Assembly: GCA_002373775.1 (NCBI GenBank)
Contig: DFJW01000083.1
Coordinates: 2,603-66,602, forward strand
From: Ruminococcus flavefaciens
GTDB taxonomy: Bacteria; Bacillota; Clostridia; Oscillospirales; Ruminococcaceae
DNA: 64,000 bases
Direction of reading: 5' to 3'
A program made the position numbers and the translations under genes. The notes beneath the pieces were generated by a model that was given only the letters and a program-made list of their open reading frames with translations, ran no database searches and was not told the DNA's origin. Below are positions 49,491 to 58,244 of the stretch, piece by piece (position 1 is the first letter of the stretch; every line of letters starts with the position of its first letter).

Positions 49491-50033
49491 ATGATCTATG
49501 TTTTTCTTGCTGACGGCTTCGAGGAAACTGAAGCCATTGCGCCGATCGATCTGCTCAGAAGAAGCGGCAGAAAGGTCGTTACTGTCGGCGTCGGTGATAA
49601 TATCATCACCGGTTCGCACGGTATACCTGTTGTGACTGATACTATCGCTCAGGAAGCTGAACTCACTCCTGAACTTGAGATGATAGTGCTCCCGGGTGGT
49701 ATGCCGGGCACGCTTAATCTGGAAAAATCCGAATATGTTCAGGCTGCCATCGACTACTGCACTGCTAACGGCAAGTACATCGGTGCTATCTGCGCAGCTC
49801 CATCTATACTCGGACACAAAGGTCTCCTCAAAAGCAGAAAAGCTGTCTGCTATGAGGGGTTCGAAGCTCAGCTGGAGGGCGCAGAGATAATCAGCGCTCC
49901 TGTTGCTGAAGACGGCATTTTTATAACTGCGAGAGGAGCAGGCGCGGCCATTGAATTTGGTCTCAAGCTTGTTGAAAAGGCAGTCTCACCTTCCGAAAGT
50001 GCGAGACAGAAAGCAGCGATTCTCTGCGACTGA
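49491..50033 (+). CDS. DJ-1/PfpI family protein
   Basis: The 180-aa protein has the nucleophile elbow GAICAAPSILG with its reactive Cys, the Glu near the N-terminus (DGFEETEAIAP), and GGMPG. Members act as deglycase-like, chaperone or redox proteins. Start after AAGGA. One base separates its stop from the next start. Confidence 0.88.
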   Translation: MIYVFLADGFEETEAIAPIDLLRRSGRKVVTVGVGDNIITGSHGIPVVTDTIAQEAELTPELEMIVLPGGMPGTLNLEKSEYVQAAIDYCTANGKYIGAICAAPSILGHKGLLKSRKAVCYEGFEAQLEGAEIISAPVAEDGIFITARGAGAAIEFGLKLVEKAVSPSESARQKAAILCD

Positions 50034-50034
50034 T

Positions 50035-50598
50035 ATGGAAGATAAAAAATCACTGCGAAAACATTTTAACGCTATCCGCGCTGCTATCACTGACAAATCA
50101 GCCAAGGACGCCGATATCACTGAACGTCTGCTGGCAATGGATCGTATTGAAGAAGCCGATACAGTACTTGCTTATGCTGCATTCGGATCTGAGATCGACA
50201 CATATGCCATTGTCGACAGCTTATTGTCTATGCATAAGACAGTTGCGCTTCCGCGAAGTGAGCCCGGCGGAAGCATGACTTTTCATATTATTGAATCCGC
50301 AGCAGATCTGCACGACGGATTATACGGCATCAGTGAGCCTGATATCACTCTGCCTGTGCCTGAACTGTCAGATAAGACGGTTTGCATAGTCCCCGGACTC
50401 GCCTTTACCGAAAAAGGCGGACGTCTCGGATACGGCGGAGGTTATTACGACAGATTCCTTGCTTCAAATCAGCATATCTACACTATCGCTTTGTCTTATG
50501 AAGAATTGATAGTAGATGAGCTGCCTATAATGGCACACGACCTCCGTGTCGATTCTATAGTTACAGAAGAAAGGACGGTGCTATGCGATGCCGAATAA
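50035..50598 (+). CDS. 5-formyltetrahydrofolate cyclo-ligase
   Basis: 187 aa. The start MEDKKSLRKHFN is at the DJ-1 stop. The C-terminal signature KGGRLGYGGGYYDRFL and the N-terminal basic helix are typical. It converts 5-formyl-THF to methenyl-THF with ATP. Overlaps mltG by 11 bp. Confidence 0.88.
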   Translation: MEDKKSLRKHFNAIRAAITDKSAKDADITERLLAMDRIEEADTVLAYAAFGSEIDTYAIVDSLLSMHKTVALPRSEPGGSMTFHIIESAADLHDGLYGISEPDITLPVPELSDKTVCIVPGLAFTEKGGRLGYGGGYYDRFLASNQHIYTIALSYEELIVDELPIMAHDLRVDSIVTEERTVLCDAE

Positions 50599-52186
50599 CG
50601 ATGATCTCATCAATGACATATTAAAGGAGCTCGACAGCAAAAAGAATACTGATGCTGCTGCACCTGCGGAACAGGACGGCAGCGGACCTACAGTATACCA
50701 GCCGGATGATTACGGCAATGAGCCTACAAGCTATCAGCCCGACGATTACGGCAGTGAGCCTACAAGTTATCAGACTGACGATTACGGCAGTGAGCCTACA
50801 AGCTATCAGCCCGACGATTACGGCAGCGAGCCTACAAGTTATCAGCCTGACGATTACGGCAGCAAGCCTACAAGTTATCAGCCGGACGATTACGGCAGTG
50901 AGCCTACAAGTTATCAGCCGGATGAGTATGCAGAAGATCAGGCTGCTCCGGATAACGGTTTCGCCGGCAGTGTTCCTGACGGAATAGCCCCGGATCAGGA
51001 TATGTACTACCAGCCTTATATGGATCAGTATCCGCCTCAGCGCGGTCCTGAACCGAGGAAAAAGAAAAAGAAGAAAAAGAAAAGAAGCCGTCTGCCGGGT
51101 GTTCTGATACTGACGACGCTTATCTTCGCTGTTTCTATCATCCTTTCTATGGTCATAATCATTTTCGGTAAAGATATGCTCGGTATCGGTAAAAGCGATA
51201 CACTGAAAATGATAATCGTCAAAGAAGGTGCTACCACCAGTGAGATCGCTCAGCAGCTCAAAGATGAGGATATCATAAAATTCCCCAAGCTGTTCATTCA
51301 GTTCTCTAAGCTGAGAAAGGCTGATGCTCTTTATATCCCAGGCGAACATTTCATACGTCCGAACATGGCTTACGAAACTATCATTCAGAATCTGACTACT
51401 GACGAGATCGAGAATAAGGAAGAGGTCGAGGTAGTCTTCAAGGAAGGCATAAACATCTATGAAGCTGCTGATATCCTTGAAAGCAAAGGCGTTTGCAGCG
51501 CTGAAGACTTTATCTTCAATTTCAATTCAGGCGGATTCGGATTCGAATTCGAAGACATGCTGCCGCTCGATTCTTCTCTGAAACTCAACCGCATGGAGGG
51601 CTACCTCTTCCCGGATACTTACTTCTTCTACAAGGATATGGATGCGGTACAGGTTTGCCAGAGAATTTACTACAACTTCAACCAGAAAATGACTCCGTCA
51701 AGATACGCTAAGATGAAACAGCTCGGTCTCTCTCTTGATGAGCTCATCACTCTGGCATCTATCGTTCAGAAAGAGGCATCATCTCCCGATGTGATGAGAA
51801 ATGTCGCTTCTGTATTCTGGAACAGAATTAATAACAAGGATAAATTCCCGAAACTTGAATCCGATCCTACTTCAAACTACTCCAATGATGTTGTCAAGCC
51901 GCATCTTGAGATATACAACAAGGCTATGATCGAAGCTTATGATACCTATATCAGCCCCGGACTTCCTCCAGGAGCTATTTGCAACCCCGGAATCGACGCT
52001 ATTGATGCAGTTCTTGATCCTACCGAGACCAACTACTACTACTTCGTTGCAAATATCTATACCGGCGAGACACAGTTCTCAGAGACTCTGGAAGAGCATA
52101 ACGAAAAGGATGCAAAGATCAAGGAGGCAGAAGAACAGTACGAAAGAGAAATGGAGCAGTCTCAGGAGGAGAATAATAATGAATAA
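50588..52186 (+). CDS. mltG: Endolytic transglycosylase MltG with repeat-rich cytoplasmic domain
   Basis: 532 aa. The cytoplasmic N-terminus carries tandem 12-residue repeats (type DDYGSEPTSYQP, residues about 37-117), then a Lys-rich patch and one transmembrane helix (about 170-192). A LysM-like part (IIVKEGATTSEIAQQL) follows. The YceG catalytic domain has Glu in LASIVQKEAS and the YNKAMIEAYDTY and GLPPGAICNPG motifs. MltG releases nascent glycan strands at the membrane. Start follows AAGGACGG-type sequence inside the preceding gene. Confidence 0.9.
   Translation: MPNNDDLINDILKELDSKKNTDAAAPAEQDGSGPTVYQPDDYGNEPTSYQPDDYGSEPTSYQTDDYGSEPTSYQPDDYGSEPTSYQPDDYGSKPTSYQPDDYGSEPTSYQPDEYAEDQAAPDNGFAGSVPDGIAPDQDMYYQPYMDQYPPQRGPEPRKKKKKKKKRSRLPGVLILTTLIFAVSIILSMVIIIFGKDMLGIGKSDTLKMIIVKEGATTSEIAQQLKDEDIIKFPKLFIQFSKLRKADALYIPGEHFIRPNMAYETIIQNLTTDEIENKEEVEVVFKEGINIYEAADILESKGVCSAEDFIFNFNSGGFGFEFEDMLPLDSSLKLNRMEGYLFPDTYFFYKDMDAVQVCQRIYYNFNQKMTPSRYAKMKQLGLSLDELITLASIVQKEASSPDVMRNVASVFWNRINNKDKFPKLESDPTSNYSNDVVKPHLEIYNKAMIEAYDTYISPGLPPGAICNPGIDAIDAVLDPTETNYYYFVANIYTGETQFSETLEEHNEKDAKIKEAEEQYEREMEQSQEENNNE
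50696..50930 (+). repeat. 36-bp coding tandem repeats in mltG
   Basis: Six to seven in-frame 36-bp units encode the 12-residue repeats. DNA identity between units is high, with silent and a few replacement changes (Asn, Thr and Lys variants). Confidence 0.9.
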
Positions 52187-53393
52187 ACTTGAAGTACTTG
52201 CTCCGGCAGGTGATATGGAGCGTCTCGGCGCTGCACTTCAGTACGGCGCTGATGCGGTCTACCTCGGCAGAAAACAGTTCGGCATGCGTTCATCACCGAT
52301 GAATTTCGATTTCGATGAACTCTGCCAGGCTGTCAGAATGGCTCACCAGAGCGGAGTGAAAGTCTATCTGACCTGCAATACTCTTCCACGAAATAATGAG
52401 ATACCTTTTTTCGAAAAATTCGTCAGAGAAGCTGTAGATGCTCAGGTGGATGCGCTCATCGTTGCAGATATCGGTCTGCTCATGCTAATAAAAAGATATG
52501 CTCCTGATATGGAGATACATATCTCTACACAGACAGGTATAGTGAACTATGTTACTGCAAGAGAACTCTATGATCTCGGCGCAAAGCGCGTTGTACTCGC
52601 AAGAGAACTCTCACTTGATGAGATCGCTGAGATCAGAGCTAAAACACCTGATGATCTGGATATCGAAGCCTTCGTCCACGGTGCTATGTGTGTATCGTTC
52701 TCAGGACGCTGCCTGCTGTCTCAGTATCTCGTGAACAGAGATGCCAACCGCGGTGAATGCGCTCAGCCATGCCGCTGGGGATATCACCTCATGGAAGAAA
52801 AGAGACCGGGACAGTATTTCCCTGTATTTGAAGATGAAAGCGGTACTTATATCCTCAACGCTAAAGATATGTGCATGATAGAACATATCGACAAACTGGC
52901 TGAAGCCGGAGTGACAAGTCTCAAGATCGAAGGACGTGCAAAATCCGCTTATTACGTTACTGTGGTTACTAACGCATATCGAATGGCTGTGGATGAATAT
53001 TACCGTGATCCATATAACTTCAAACTGCCGGAATGGCTCAAAGATGAAGTCACTAAAGTTAGTCACCGTCAGTACTGCAAGGGATTTTTCTTCGGAAGGC
53101 CGGATGATTCTCAGTATTATGAGAACAGCGGATATATCCGCAATTATGATGTTGTTGCTGTTGTAGAAGAATGCCGTGACGGCATCGTGTACTGCACTCA
53201 GCGCAACAGATTCTTTGCCGGTGATGACGTGGAGATCCTTGCCCCTTCACAAAAGCCGGTATCCGTCACTCTCGATACACTGTTTGATGAGAACGGCGAG
53301 AAGATAGATGTGGCTAATCACGCTATGATGAAATTCAGTTTCCCTTCTGAAATGGTATTTCCTAAAGGTACTGTTATAAGAAAGATTGTCTGA
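52179..53393 (+). CDS. Peptidase U32 family protein (TrhP/RlhA type)
   Basis: The 404-aa protein has the U32 signature EAFVHGAMCVSFSGRCLLS followed by NRGECAQPCRW with its conserved cysteines. N-terminal LAPAGDMERLGAALQYGADAVYLG is typical. Although named a peptidase family, characterised members hydroxylate tRNA or rRNA bases. The start overlaps the mltG stop by 8 bp with AGGAGG upstream. Confidence 0.88.
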   Translation: MNKLEVLAPAGDMERLGAALQYGADAVYLGRKQFGMRSSPMNFDFDELCQAVRMAHQSGVKVYLTCNTLPRNNEIPFFEKFVREAVDAQVDALIVADIGLLMLIKRYAPDMEIHISTQTGIVNYVTARELYDLGAKRVVLARELSLDEIAEIRAKTPDDLDIEAFVHGAMCVSFSGRCLLSQYLVNRDANRGECAQPCRWGYHLMEEKRPGQYFPVFEDESGTYILNAKDMCMIEHIDKLAEAGVTSLKIEGRAKSAYYVTVVTNAYRMAVDEYYRDPYNFKLPEWLKDEVTKVSHRQYCKGFFFGRPDDSQYYENSGYIRNYDVVAVVEECRDGIVYCTQRNRFFAGDDVEILAPSQKPVSVTLDTLFDENGEKIDVANHAMMKFSFPSEMVFPKGTVIRKIV

Positions 53394-53500
53394 GATGAGA
53401 CATACCATACTTGAGAAGTGATATTATAGAATGTCAAGTTTTTTCATCATGCGTATATGTCATAATTACTAATTCATTCAGTGATCAGAATAATCAGATA

Positions 53501-53531
53501 TAAAATGAGCGGTTAAACACCGCTCATTTTA
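53501..53531 (+). terminator. Terminator of the thyX-mltG-U32 operon
   Basis: TAAAATGAGCGG / CCGCTCATTTTA, 12-bp stem with a 7-nt loop. Confidence 0.85.
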
Positions 53532-53568
53532 CAATAGTATTGTTAAATGTCTGAAAAGGAGTATCATT

Positions 53569-54147
53569 ATGGTATTCGCTATTTTACTAAGCGAATTTAT
53601 TCTTTTCGTTTATGCAATTATATCCTATTTTAGTTGCGAAAAATCAAATGAGTATTCTGGCAATACAATAGGAATTATAAAGAATATAAAAGAGAGAAAA
53701 TATAACACCTATATATCTACATATTATTTGACAATACAATATACTGTAGATGACTCGATGTATCAAAATAAGCACATGAAAATTACAGGGAATGATTGTC
53801 AGTATACTATCGGACAAGAAATGGATATTGTTTATGATATAAATAAACCTTCTCGTTCAAAAGCAATTAATGATTCAAGTTATGCAACAAGCAAGGTCTT
53901 GTGGATTATCTTTTCTTCTATTTGCATAACTTCATTATTTATTCCTTTTTATGATAGTATTGTTGATTCTGATTTGTTTTTGATATTGAGTATTCTTATT
54001 GCTGTTTTATCAATTATTATATTTACAATTGCGAAAACAATAGATGTATTGAAAAAAAGGGAAAAGTCGTTGTTAAGCCTATTTATCACATTAATAATTG
54101 TATCATCAGCTTTTTCTTTAGAGTTAGTTCTTTTTATGTTAATATAA
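53569..54147 (+). CDS. DUF3592-like membrane protein
   Basis: The 192-aa protein has an N-terminal helix, a soluble beta-rich part (TIGIIKNIKERKY, TIQYTVDD, IGQEMDIVYDINKPSRS) and then three helices. This resembles DUF3592 proteins. It is visibly more AT-rich than its neighbours and stands alone between two terminators, suggesting a recent gain. Start after AAAGGAG. The function is unknown. Confidence 0.65.
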   Translation: MVFAILLSEFILFVYAIISYFSCEKSNEYSGNTIGIIKNIKERKYNTYISTYYLTIQYTVDDSMYQNKHMKITGNDCQYTIGQEMDIVYDINKPSRSKAINDSSYATSKVLWIIFSSICITSLFIPFYDSIVDSDLFLILSILIAVLSIIIFTIAKTIDVLKKREKSLLSLFITLIIVSSAFSLELVLFMLI

Positions 54148-54149
54148 TG

Positions 54150-54174
54150 AAAGCAGATCATCACGGTCTGCTTT
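54150..54174 (+). terminator. Terminator after the DUF3592-like gene
   Basis: AAAGCAGA / TCTGCTTT stem then T-rich tail. Confidence 0.75.
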
Positions 54175-54282
54175 TATTATTTCCACATATCCGGATTCAG
54201 GTCTGCAAAGTATTCAGAAGATTTTTCTGGTTTATATGTGTTGTTTTTAAGCCTTTAATATCCGGTTTTTTTAACCTTGCTA

Positions 54283-54311
54283 TTGCAAATTGGCGATATA
54301 TGTTGTATAAT
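54283..54311 (+). promoter_or_regulatory. Promoter of the MBOAT operon
   Basis: -35 TTGCAA (54283-54288), 17-bp spacer, -10 TATAAT (54306-54311). Confidence 0.75.
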
Positions 54312-54362
54312 TATATTTGTGTACGCTTTTTATTATATTATATATGATTCGGACGGTTGAAC

Positions 54363-55763
54363 ATGGTTTTTTCGAGTTTATTCTTCATTTACTTATTCCT
54401 GCCTGCATGTCTTGCGGCTTGTGCTGCTGCCCGCGGCATCAAAGCCAAAAATGCGGTTCTGATAATGTTTTCCCTTGTTTTCTATGCCTGGGGCGAACCT
54501 GTTTTTATTCTCCTGATGCTTGGAAGTGCAGTCGTAAACTATTCAGCCGGACTGCTAATAGATAAATTCCGCGGAAAAAAATCTGCTTTTGCTTTCGCTG
54601 CGGCTGCTGTTATCTTTGATCTTCTCATGCTCGGCATATTCAAATATGCAGGATTCATCGCCGAAAATCTGAATCTCATTCTTCCGTTCTCTATCCCAGT
54701 CCCGGATATCAGACTGCCTATTGGTATAAGCTTCTATACATTCCAGACCGTCTCTTATGTTATAGACTGTCAATGGGAAACGGTCAAGCCTCAGCGGAGT
54801 TTCTGGAAGTTTCTCCTGTATCTCTCCTTATTCCCACAGCTTATTGCCGGTCCTATAGTGCGTTACTCTACTATAGAAAAAGAGATCGACGACCGGCATA
54901 TCTCACTGACTGATGTTTCATACGGTCTCAACCGTGTAATACTCGGTCTGTCTAAAAAAGTCCTTATCGCCAATCAGCTAAGCATCATAAAGGACAATAT
55001 GCTGGGCGGAATCGAAACTGCTTCTGTTGTCGGCGCATGGTATGGTGCTGCTGCATACGCTTTACAGATCTATTTCGATTTCTCCGGTTATTCTGATATT
55101 GCTATCGGTCTCGGAAGAATATTCGGTTTCCATTTCGATGAGAATTTCAGACATCCTTTCGTTTGCAAGGACATAACCGAATTCTGGCAGAGATGGCATA
55201 TCTCACTCAGCACGTTCTTCAGGGATTATCTTCTGTATGTGCCTATTTTCGGCAAAAGAAGAAAGTACGGCGGATTGTTCCTTGTTTGGCTCTGCACAGG
55301 TATCTGGCACGGTGCTAACTGGAACTATATAATCTGGGGACTGTACTATGGTTTATTCGTTTTCCTTGAAATGAAGATCGGCAAAAAGAAAATGAAAAAG
55401 ATTCCCGTCATTATCAGACATATCTACAACAAAATCGTTATTATCATAGGTTTCGGTATATTCTACTTCGAAGATCTCTCAAAACTCGGAAAGTTCTTCA
55501 GGACTATCGTCGGGGTTGATTCCAACGGCATCATAGGCTTGCAGGATAAGATATCGCTCTGTAATAATATGTATCTGCTGATACTGGCTGTGATCTGCTG
55601 TCTGCCTGTCATCGACAGTATCAAAAAACTTACAGACCGCTCTGTTTACTCAGCGGCTGCTGTATCATATGCCTCTACACTGGCTTCAATGATGCTCCTG
55701 CTCCTTACAAGCATCATGCTCGTGGATTCTACTTCTAATCCATTTCTATATTTCAGATTCTGA
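54363..55763 (+). CDS. MBOAT-family membrane O-acyltransferase (DltB/AlgI type)
   Basis: The 466-aa polytopic protein has the family motifs LPIGISFYTFQTVSYVID, SLFPQLIAGPIVRY, EFWQRWHISLSTFFRDYL and GIWHGANWNYIIWG with the catalytic His. MBOATs of this type accept an acyl group from a carrier inside the cell and pass it to a polymer outside. It is the first gene of a six-gene operon that also encodes an ACP and an FkbH-like enzyme, giving an apparent complete donor route. The ATG at 54363 has only a weak GGACGG ribosome site; a TTG two codons upstream is the alternative. Confidence 0.88.
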   Translation: MVFSSLFFIYLFLPACLAACAAARGIKAKNAVLIMFSLVFYAWGEPVFILLMLGSAVVNYSAGLLIDKFRGKKSAFAFAAAAVIFDLLMLGIFKYAGFIAENLNLILPFSIPVPDIRLPIGISFYTFQTVSYVIDCQWETVKPQRSFWKFLLYLSLFPQLIAGPIVRYSTIEKEIDDRHISLTDVSYGLNRVILGLSKKVLIANQLSIIKDNMLGGIETASVVGAWYGAAAYALQIYFDFSGYSDIAIGLGRIFGFHFDENFRHPFVCKDITEFWQRWHISLSTFFRDYLLYVPIFGKRRKYGGLFLVWLCTGIWHGANWNYIIWGLYYGLFVFLEMKIGKKKMKKIPVIIRHIYNKIVIIIGFGIFYFEDLSKLGKFFRTIVGVDSNGIIGLQDKISLCNNMYLLILAVICCLPVIDSIKKLTDRSVYSAAAVSYASTLASMMLLLLTSIMLVDSTSNPFLYFRF

Positions 55764-55775
55764 GAGGAGGATACT

Positions 55776-57185
55776 ATGTCCGGCAAGAAAAAAACGCTTC
55801 GCAGCCAGCTTATCAATGCTTCTGCTGCTTTGAATATAATCGCAATATCTCTCATGCTCGGATTTGGCGCGGTGTATCTTCTCTTCTTCGAACATGAGAC
55901 CATTGCTGATGATGAGAACAGGTATCTCGCTGAATTCCCGGAATTCTCACTTGGCTCCTATCTCAAAGGTGATTATACAGAAGGAATAGCTGAGTATTTC
56001 AATGATACTGTTCACGGAAGAGCTGAGATCAAAAAACTTATCGCATCTAAGATCATGCCGCTCAAAGGCAGAGCCTACGGCAATGATGAAGAAGCAGTTG
56101 AGCTTTATGGCATTGCTTTTGAACATGATACTGCTGCAAATTCTGCTGCATCAACTACTACTGTTACTGCATCAACTACTACTGTAACCTCTGCCTCAGC
56201 TGATCCCGGTATCAGCACTGAGCTGACAACCACAACTGTATCTGCTGCTGTTACAGAAACAACTACGTTGCCTGCTCCTCAGAATGATGATAATGACGCG
56301 GGAGCTGACGGTGAGATAGCTAATAACATCCTTGTCGTCAATAAGCGCGGTATTACCCTTTACGGCGGCGGATGGGGCACTGAAAAAGAATACGCTTCCT
56401 ATCTCAACGCATATAAAAAAGCCCTCCCGGATGTGAATGTTTACTCTATGGTCCTTCCTACAGCATGCTCCTACTACCTACCGGATAAATACAAAAATCT
56501 CGCTGCAAGCGAAGAGAATGATCTGAAAAGTATCGCCGGATCGCTTGAAGACGTTACGCCTATCGACACTTATCTGACCATGCTAATGCATTCAGCGGAA
56601 GATATCTATTCGCGTACAGATCACCACTGGCAGCCGCTCGGTGCTTATTATGCTGCCGAGGAATTCGCAAGAACCGCCGGTGTAAGTTTTACCGGACTTG
56701 ATAAATACGAAAAAGTCGTGCTGCATGACTATGTCGGTACTCTTTACGGTTATACACAGAGTGCTGCTCTTCTGAACAATCCGGAAGACTTTATTTACTA
56801 TAAGCCTCAGAACAGTTACTCCGTAACCCAATATGATACTCATTTCAAGAATCCTTTCTCTACAAGCCTGTTCGTCGATCCTTCATTCCTTTCAACTTCA
56901 AGCTATTACCTCGTTTTCGGAATGGACGACCGCATTGTGCATGTACATACAGACTGTGATAACGGAAGAAAACTCGTTATTTTCAAAGACAGTTACGGCA
57001 ATGCCCTTCTTCCTTTCCTTACCGGTTCGTTCGAGGATATCTATCTTTGCGATATAAGATATTTTGACCTCAATGCCGCTGACTTCATTAAGGAAGTCGG
57101 GGCTACAGATCTCCTGTTCGCCATGTGTTCATATTCGGCAGTCGGAGTGAACCGCACTCATATATACGAAAACCTGTACAAGTAA
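55776..57185 (+). CDS. DHHW-motif extracytoplasmic protein (AlgX/AlgJ/DltD-like partner)
   Basis: 469 aa. One N-terminal membrane helix (about 19-40) is followed by a Ser/Thr-rich low-complexity segment (about 127-170). An SGNH-like domain then has DRTDHHWQPLGAYYAAEEFA (DHHW motif) and VIFKDSYGNALLPFL. Such proteins work outside the membrane with MBOATs to place acyl groups on polysaccharides. Start after GAGGAGG, 12 bp after the MBOAT gene. Confidence 0.82.
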   Translation: MSGKKKTLRSQLINASAALNIIAISLMLGFGAVYLLFFEHETIADDENRYLAEFPEFSLGSYLKGDYTEGIAEYFNDTVHGRAEIKKLIASKIMPLKGRAYGNDEEAVELYGIAFEHDTAANSAASTTTVTASTTTVTSASADPGISTELTTTTVSAAVTETTTLPAPQNDDNDAGADGEIANNILVVNKRGITLYGGGWGTEKEYASYLNAYKKALPDVNVYSMVLPTACSYYLPDKYKNLAASEENDLKSIAGSLEDVTPIDTYLTMLMHSAEDIYSRTDHHWQPLGAYYAAEEFARTAGVSFTGLDKYEKVVLHDYVGTLYGYTQSAALLNNPEDFIYYKPQNSYSVTQYDTHFKNPFSTSLFVDPSFLSTSSYYLVFGMDDRIVHVHTDCDNGRKLVIFKDSYGNALLPFLTGSFEDIYLCDIRYFDLNAADFIKEVGATDLLFAMCSYSAVGVNRTHIYENLYK

Positions 57186-57191
57186 GGTGAT

Positions 57192-58235
57192 ATGATGAAC
57201 GACGAGATATATTCCATTATACTAAAACAGATCAGACAGCCCTTATGGGAAAGCTGGTACATCAAAGAAGAAATAGGCAAAGGCTCGGCAAGCCGCGTTT
57301 ATCGTGCTGTCGCTCAGCGTGAACACCGTACAGACTCCTCTGCCTTGAAAATCAAACCGATACTGCCCGAAAATAAGAATTATCCAAGTGAGAAACAGAA
57401 AAAAGCTGAACTGGATAAAAAACGCGCACTATCAGTAAACGAAACAACTATACTATACAAACTGAGACGATCGCCGAATATCGTCCTGTACGAAGAAGAA
57501 AAGATCATACCGGTCAAAAAAGACGGGAAGCTCTGCTGCTATGCACAGCTCATCCGCATGGAACTGCTGACCTGCGTCAAATCCCTTATGGAAAAAGGTA
57601 CGTTCGATCTGAGTGAGGATAACGTACTCAAACTTGCTCTCGATATCGGAAACGGTATCAGGTCGGCTCATGCGATCAACATAATACACAATGATATCAA
57701 ACCGGGAAATTTCTTTGTATCCCCTTCAGGCGAATATATGCTCGGCGATTTCGATATATCCAAAAGAGCTGTAAATCCGCATTCTTTCGCAGGTACTGAA
57801 GGATTTATCGCACCTGAAGTTTACCGCACAAAAGATGAAGAAAACAACGGATATACTTCTCAGGCTGATATCTACTCTTTCGGGATCTCGCTGTACTATA
57901 TCATGAACGGATACAAATTTCCATTCGCTGACAAAATGTCTGAAAAAGAGGCTTTCAGCGAAAGGATGAGCGGCAAACCGCTGCCTTCTCCAATGTATGC
58001 TTCTGACGGCTTTTCACAGGTGATACTCAAAGCTTGTGCTTACTCCCCTGATGAGAGGTATGCTGATATGGAACAGATGATAGATGATCTGACACGCCTT
58101 CGTCAGCACGATGATGAAGATATCATCCATGAGACTGAAAGTGCCGGAAATGCGCCTGCTAAGGTCAATGCTTTCCTCGCAGCAGCTGCTTTTATCTTGC
58201 TGCTGCTACTTATCTACACCAACTTTCTCAGATAG
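57192..58235 (+). CDS. Membrane-anchored Ser/Thr protein kinase
   Basis: 347 aa. The Hanks-type kinase has glycine loop IGKGSASRVYRAV, Lys in SALKIKPI, catalytic loop IIHNDIKPGNFF, a DFD variant of the metal motif in LGDFDIS, and activation segment end GTEGFIAPEVY. A single C-terminal helix (FLAAAAFILLLLLIYTNFL) anchors it. No PASTA or other sensor domain follows. Lying inside the acylation operon, it probably regulates that pathway. Start after AAGGTGAT; two adjacent ATG codons are possible. Confidence 0.87.
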   Translation: MMNDEIYSIILKQIRQPLWESWYIKEEIGKGSASRVYRAVAQREHRTDSSALKIKPILPENKNYPSEKQKKAELDKKRALSVNETTILYKLRRSPNIVLYEEEKIIPVKKDGKLCCYAQLIRMELLTCVKSLMEKGTFDLSEDNVLKLALDIGNGIRSAHAINIIHNDIKPGNFFVSPSGEYMLGDFDISKRAVNPHSFAGTEGFIAPEVYRTKDEENNGYTSQADIYSFGISLYYIMNGYKFPFADKMSEKEAFSERMSGKPLPSPMYASDGFSQVILKACAYSPDERYADMEQMIDDLTRLRQHDDEDIIHETESAGNAPAKVNAFLAAAAFILLLLLIYTNFLR

Positions 58236-58244
58236 GAGGACAAT

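Noticed and set aside
50696..50930. Regularly spaced 36-bp repeats that could suggest a CRISPR array
   Set aside because: Units are contiguous without spacers, stay in frame inside mltG and encode a 12-residue repeat; no cas genes are nearby.
50621..51349. 242-aa minus-strand ORF with repeats
   Set aside because: Antisense shadow of the mltG repeat tract; no ribosome site and mltG is a clear family member.
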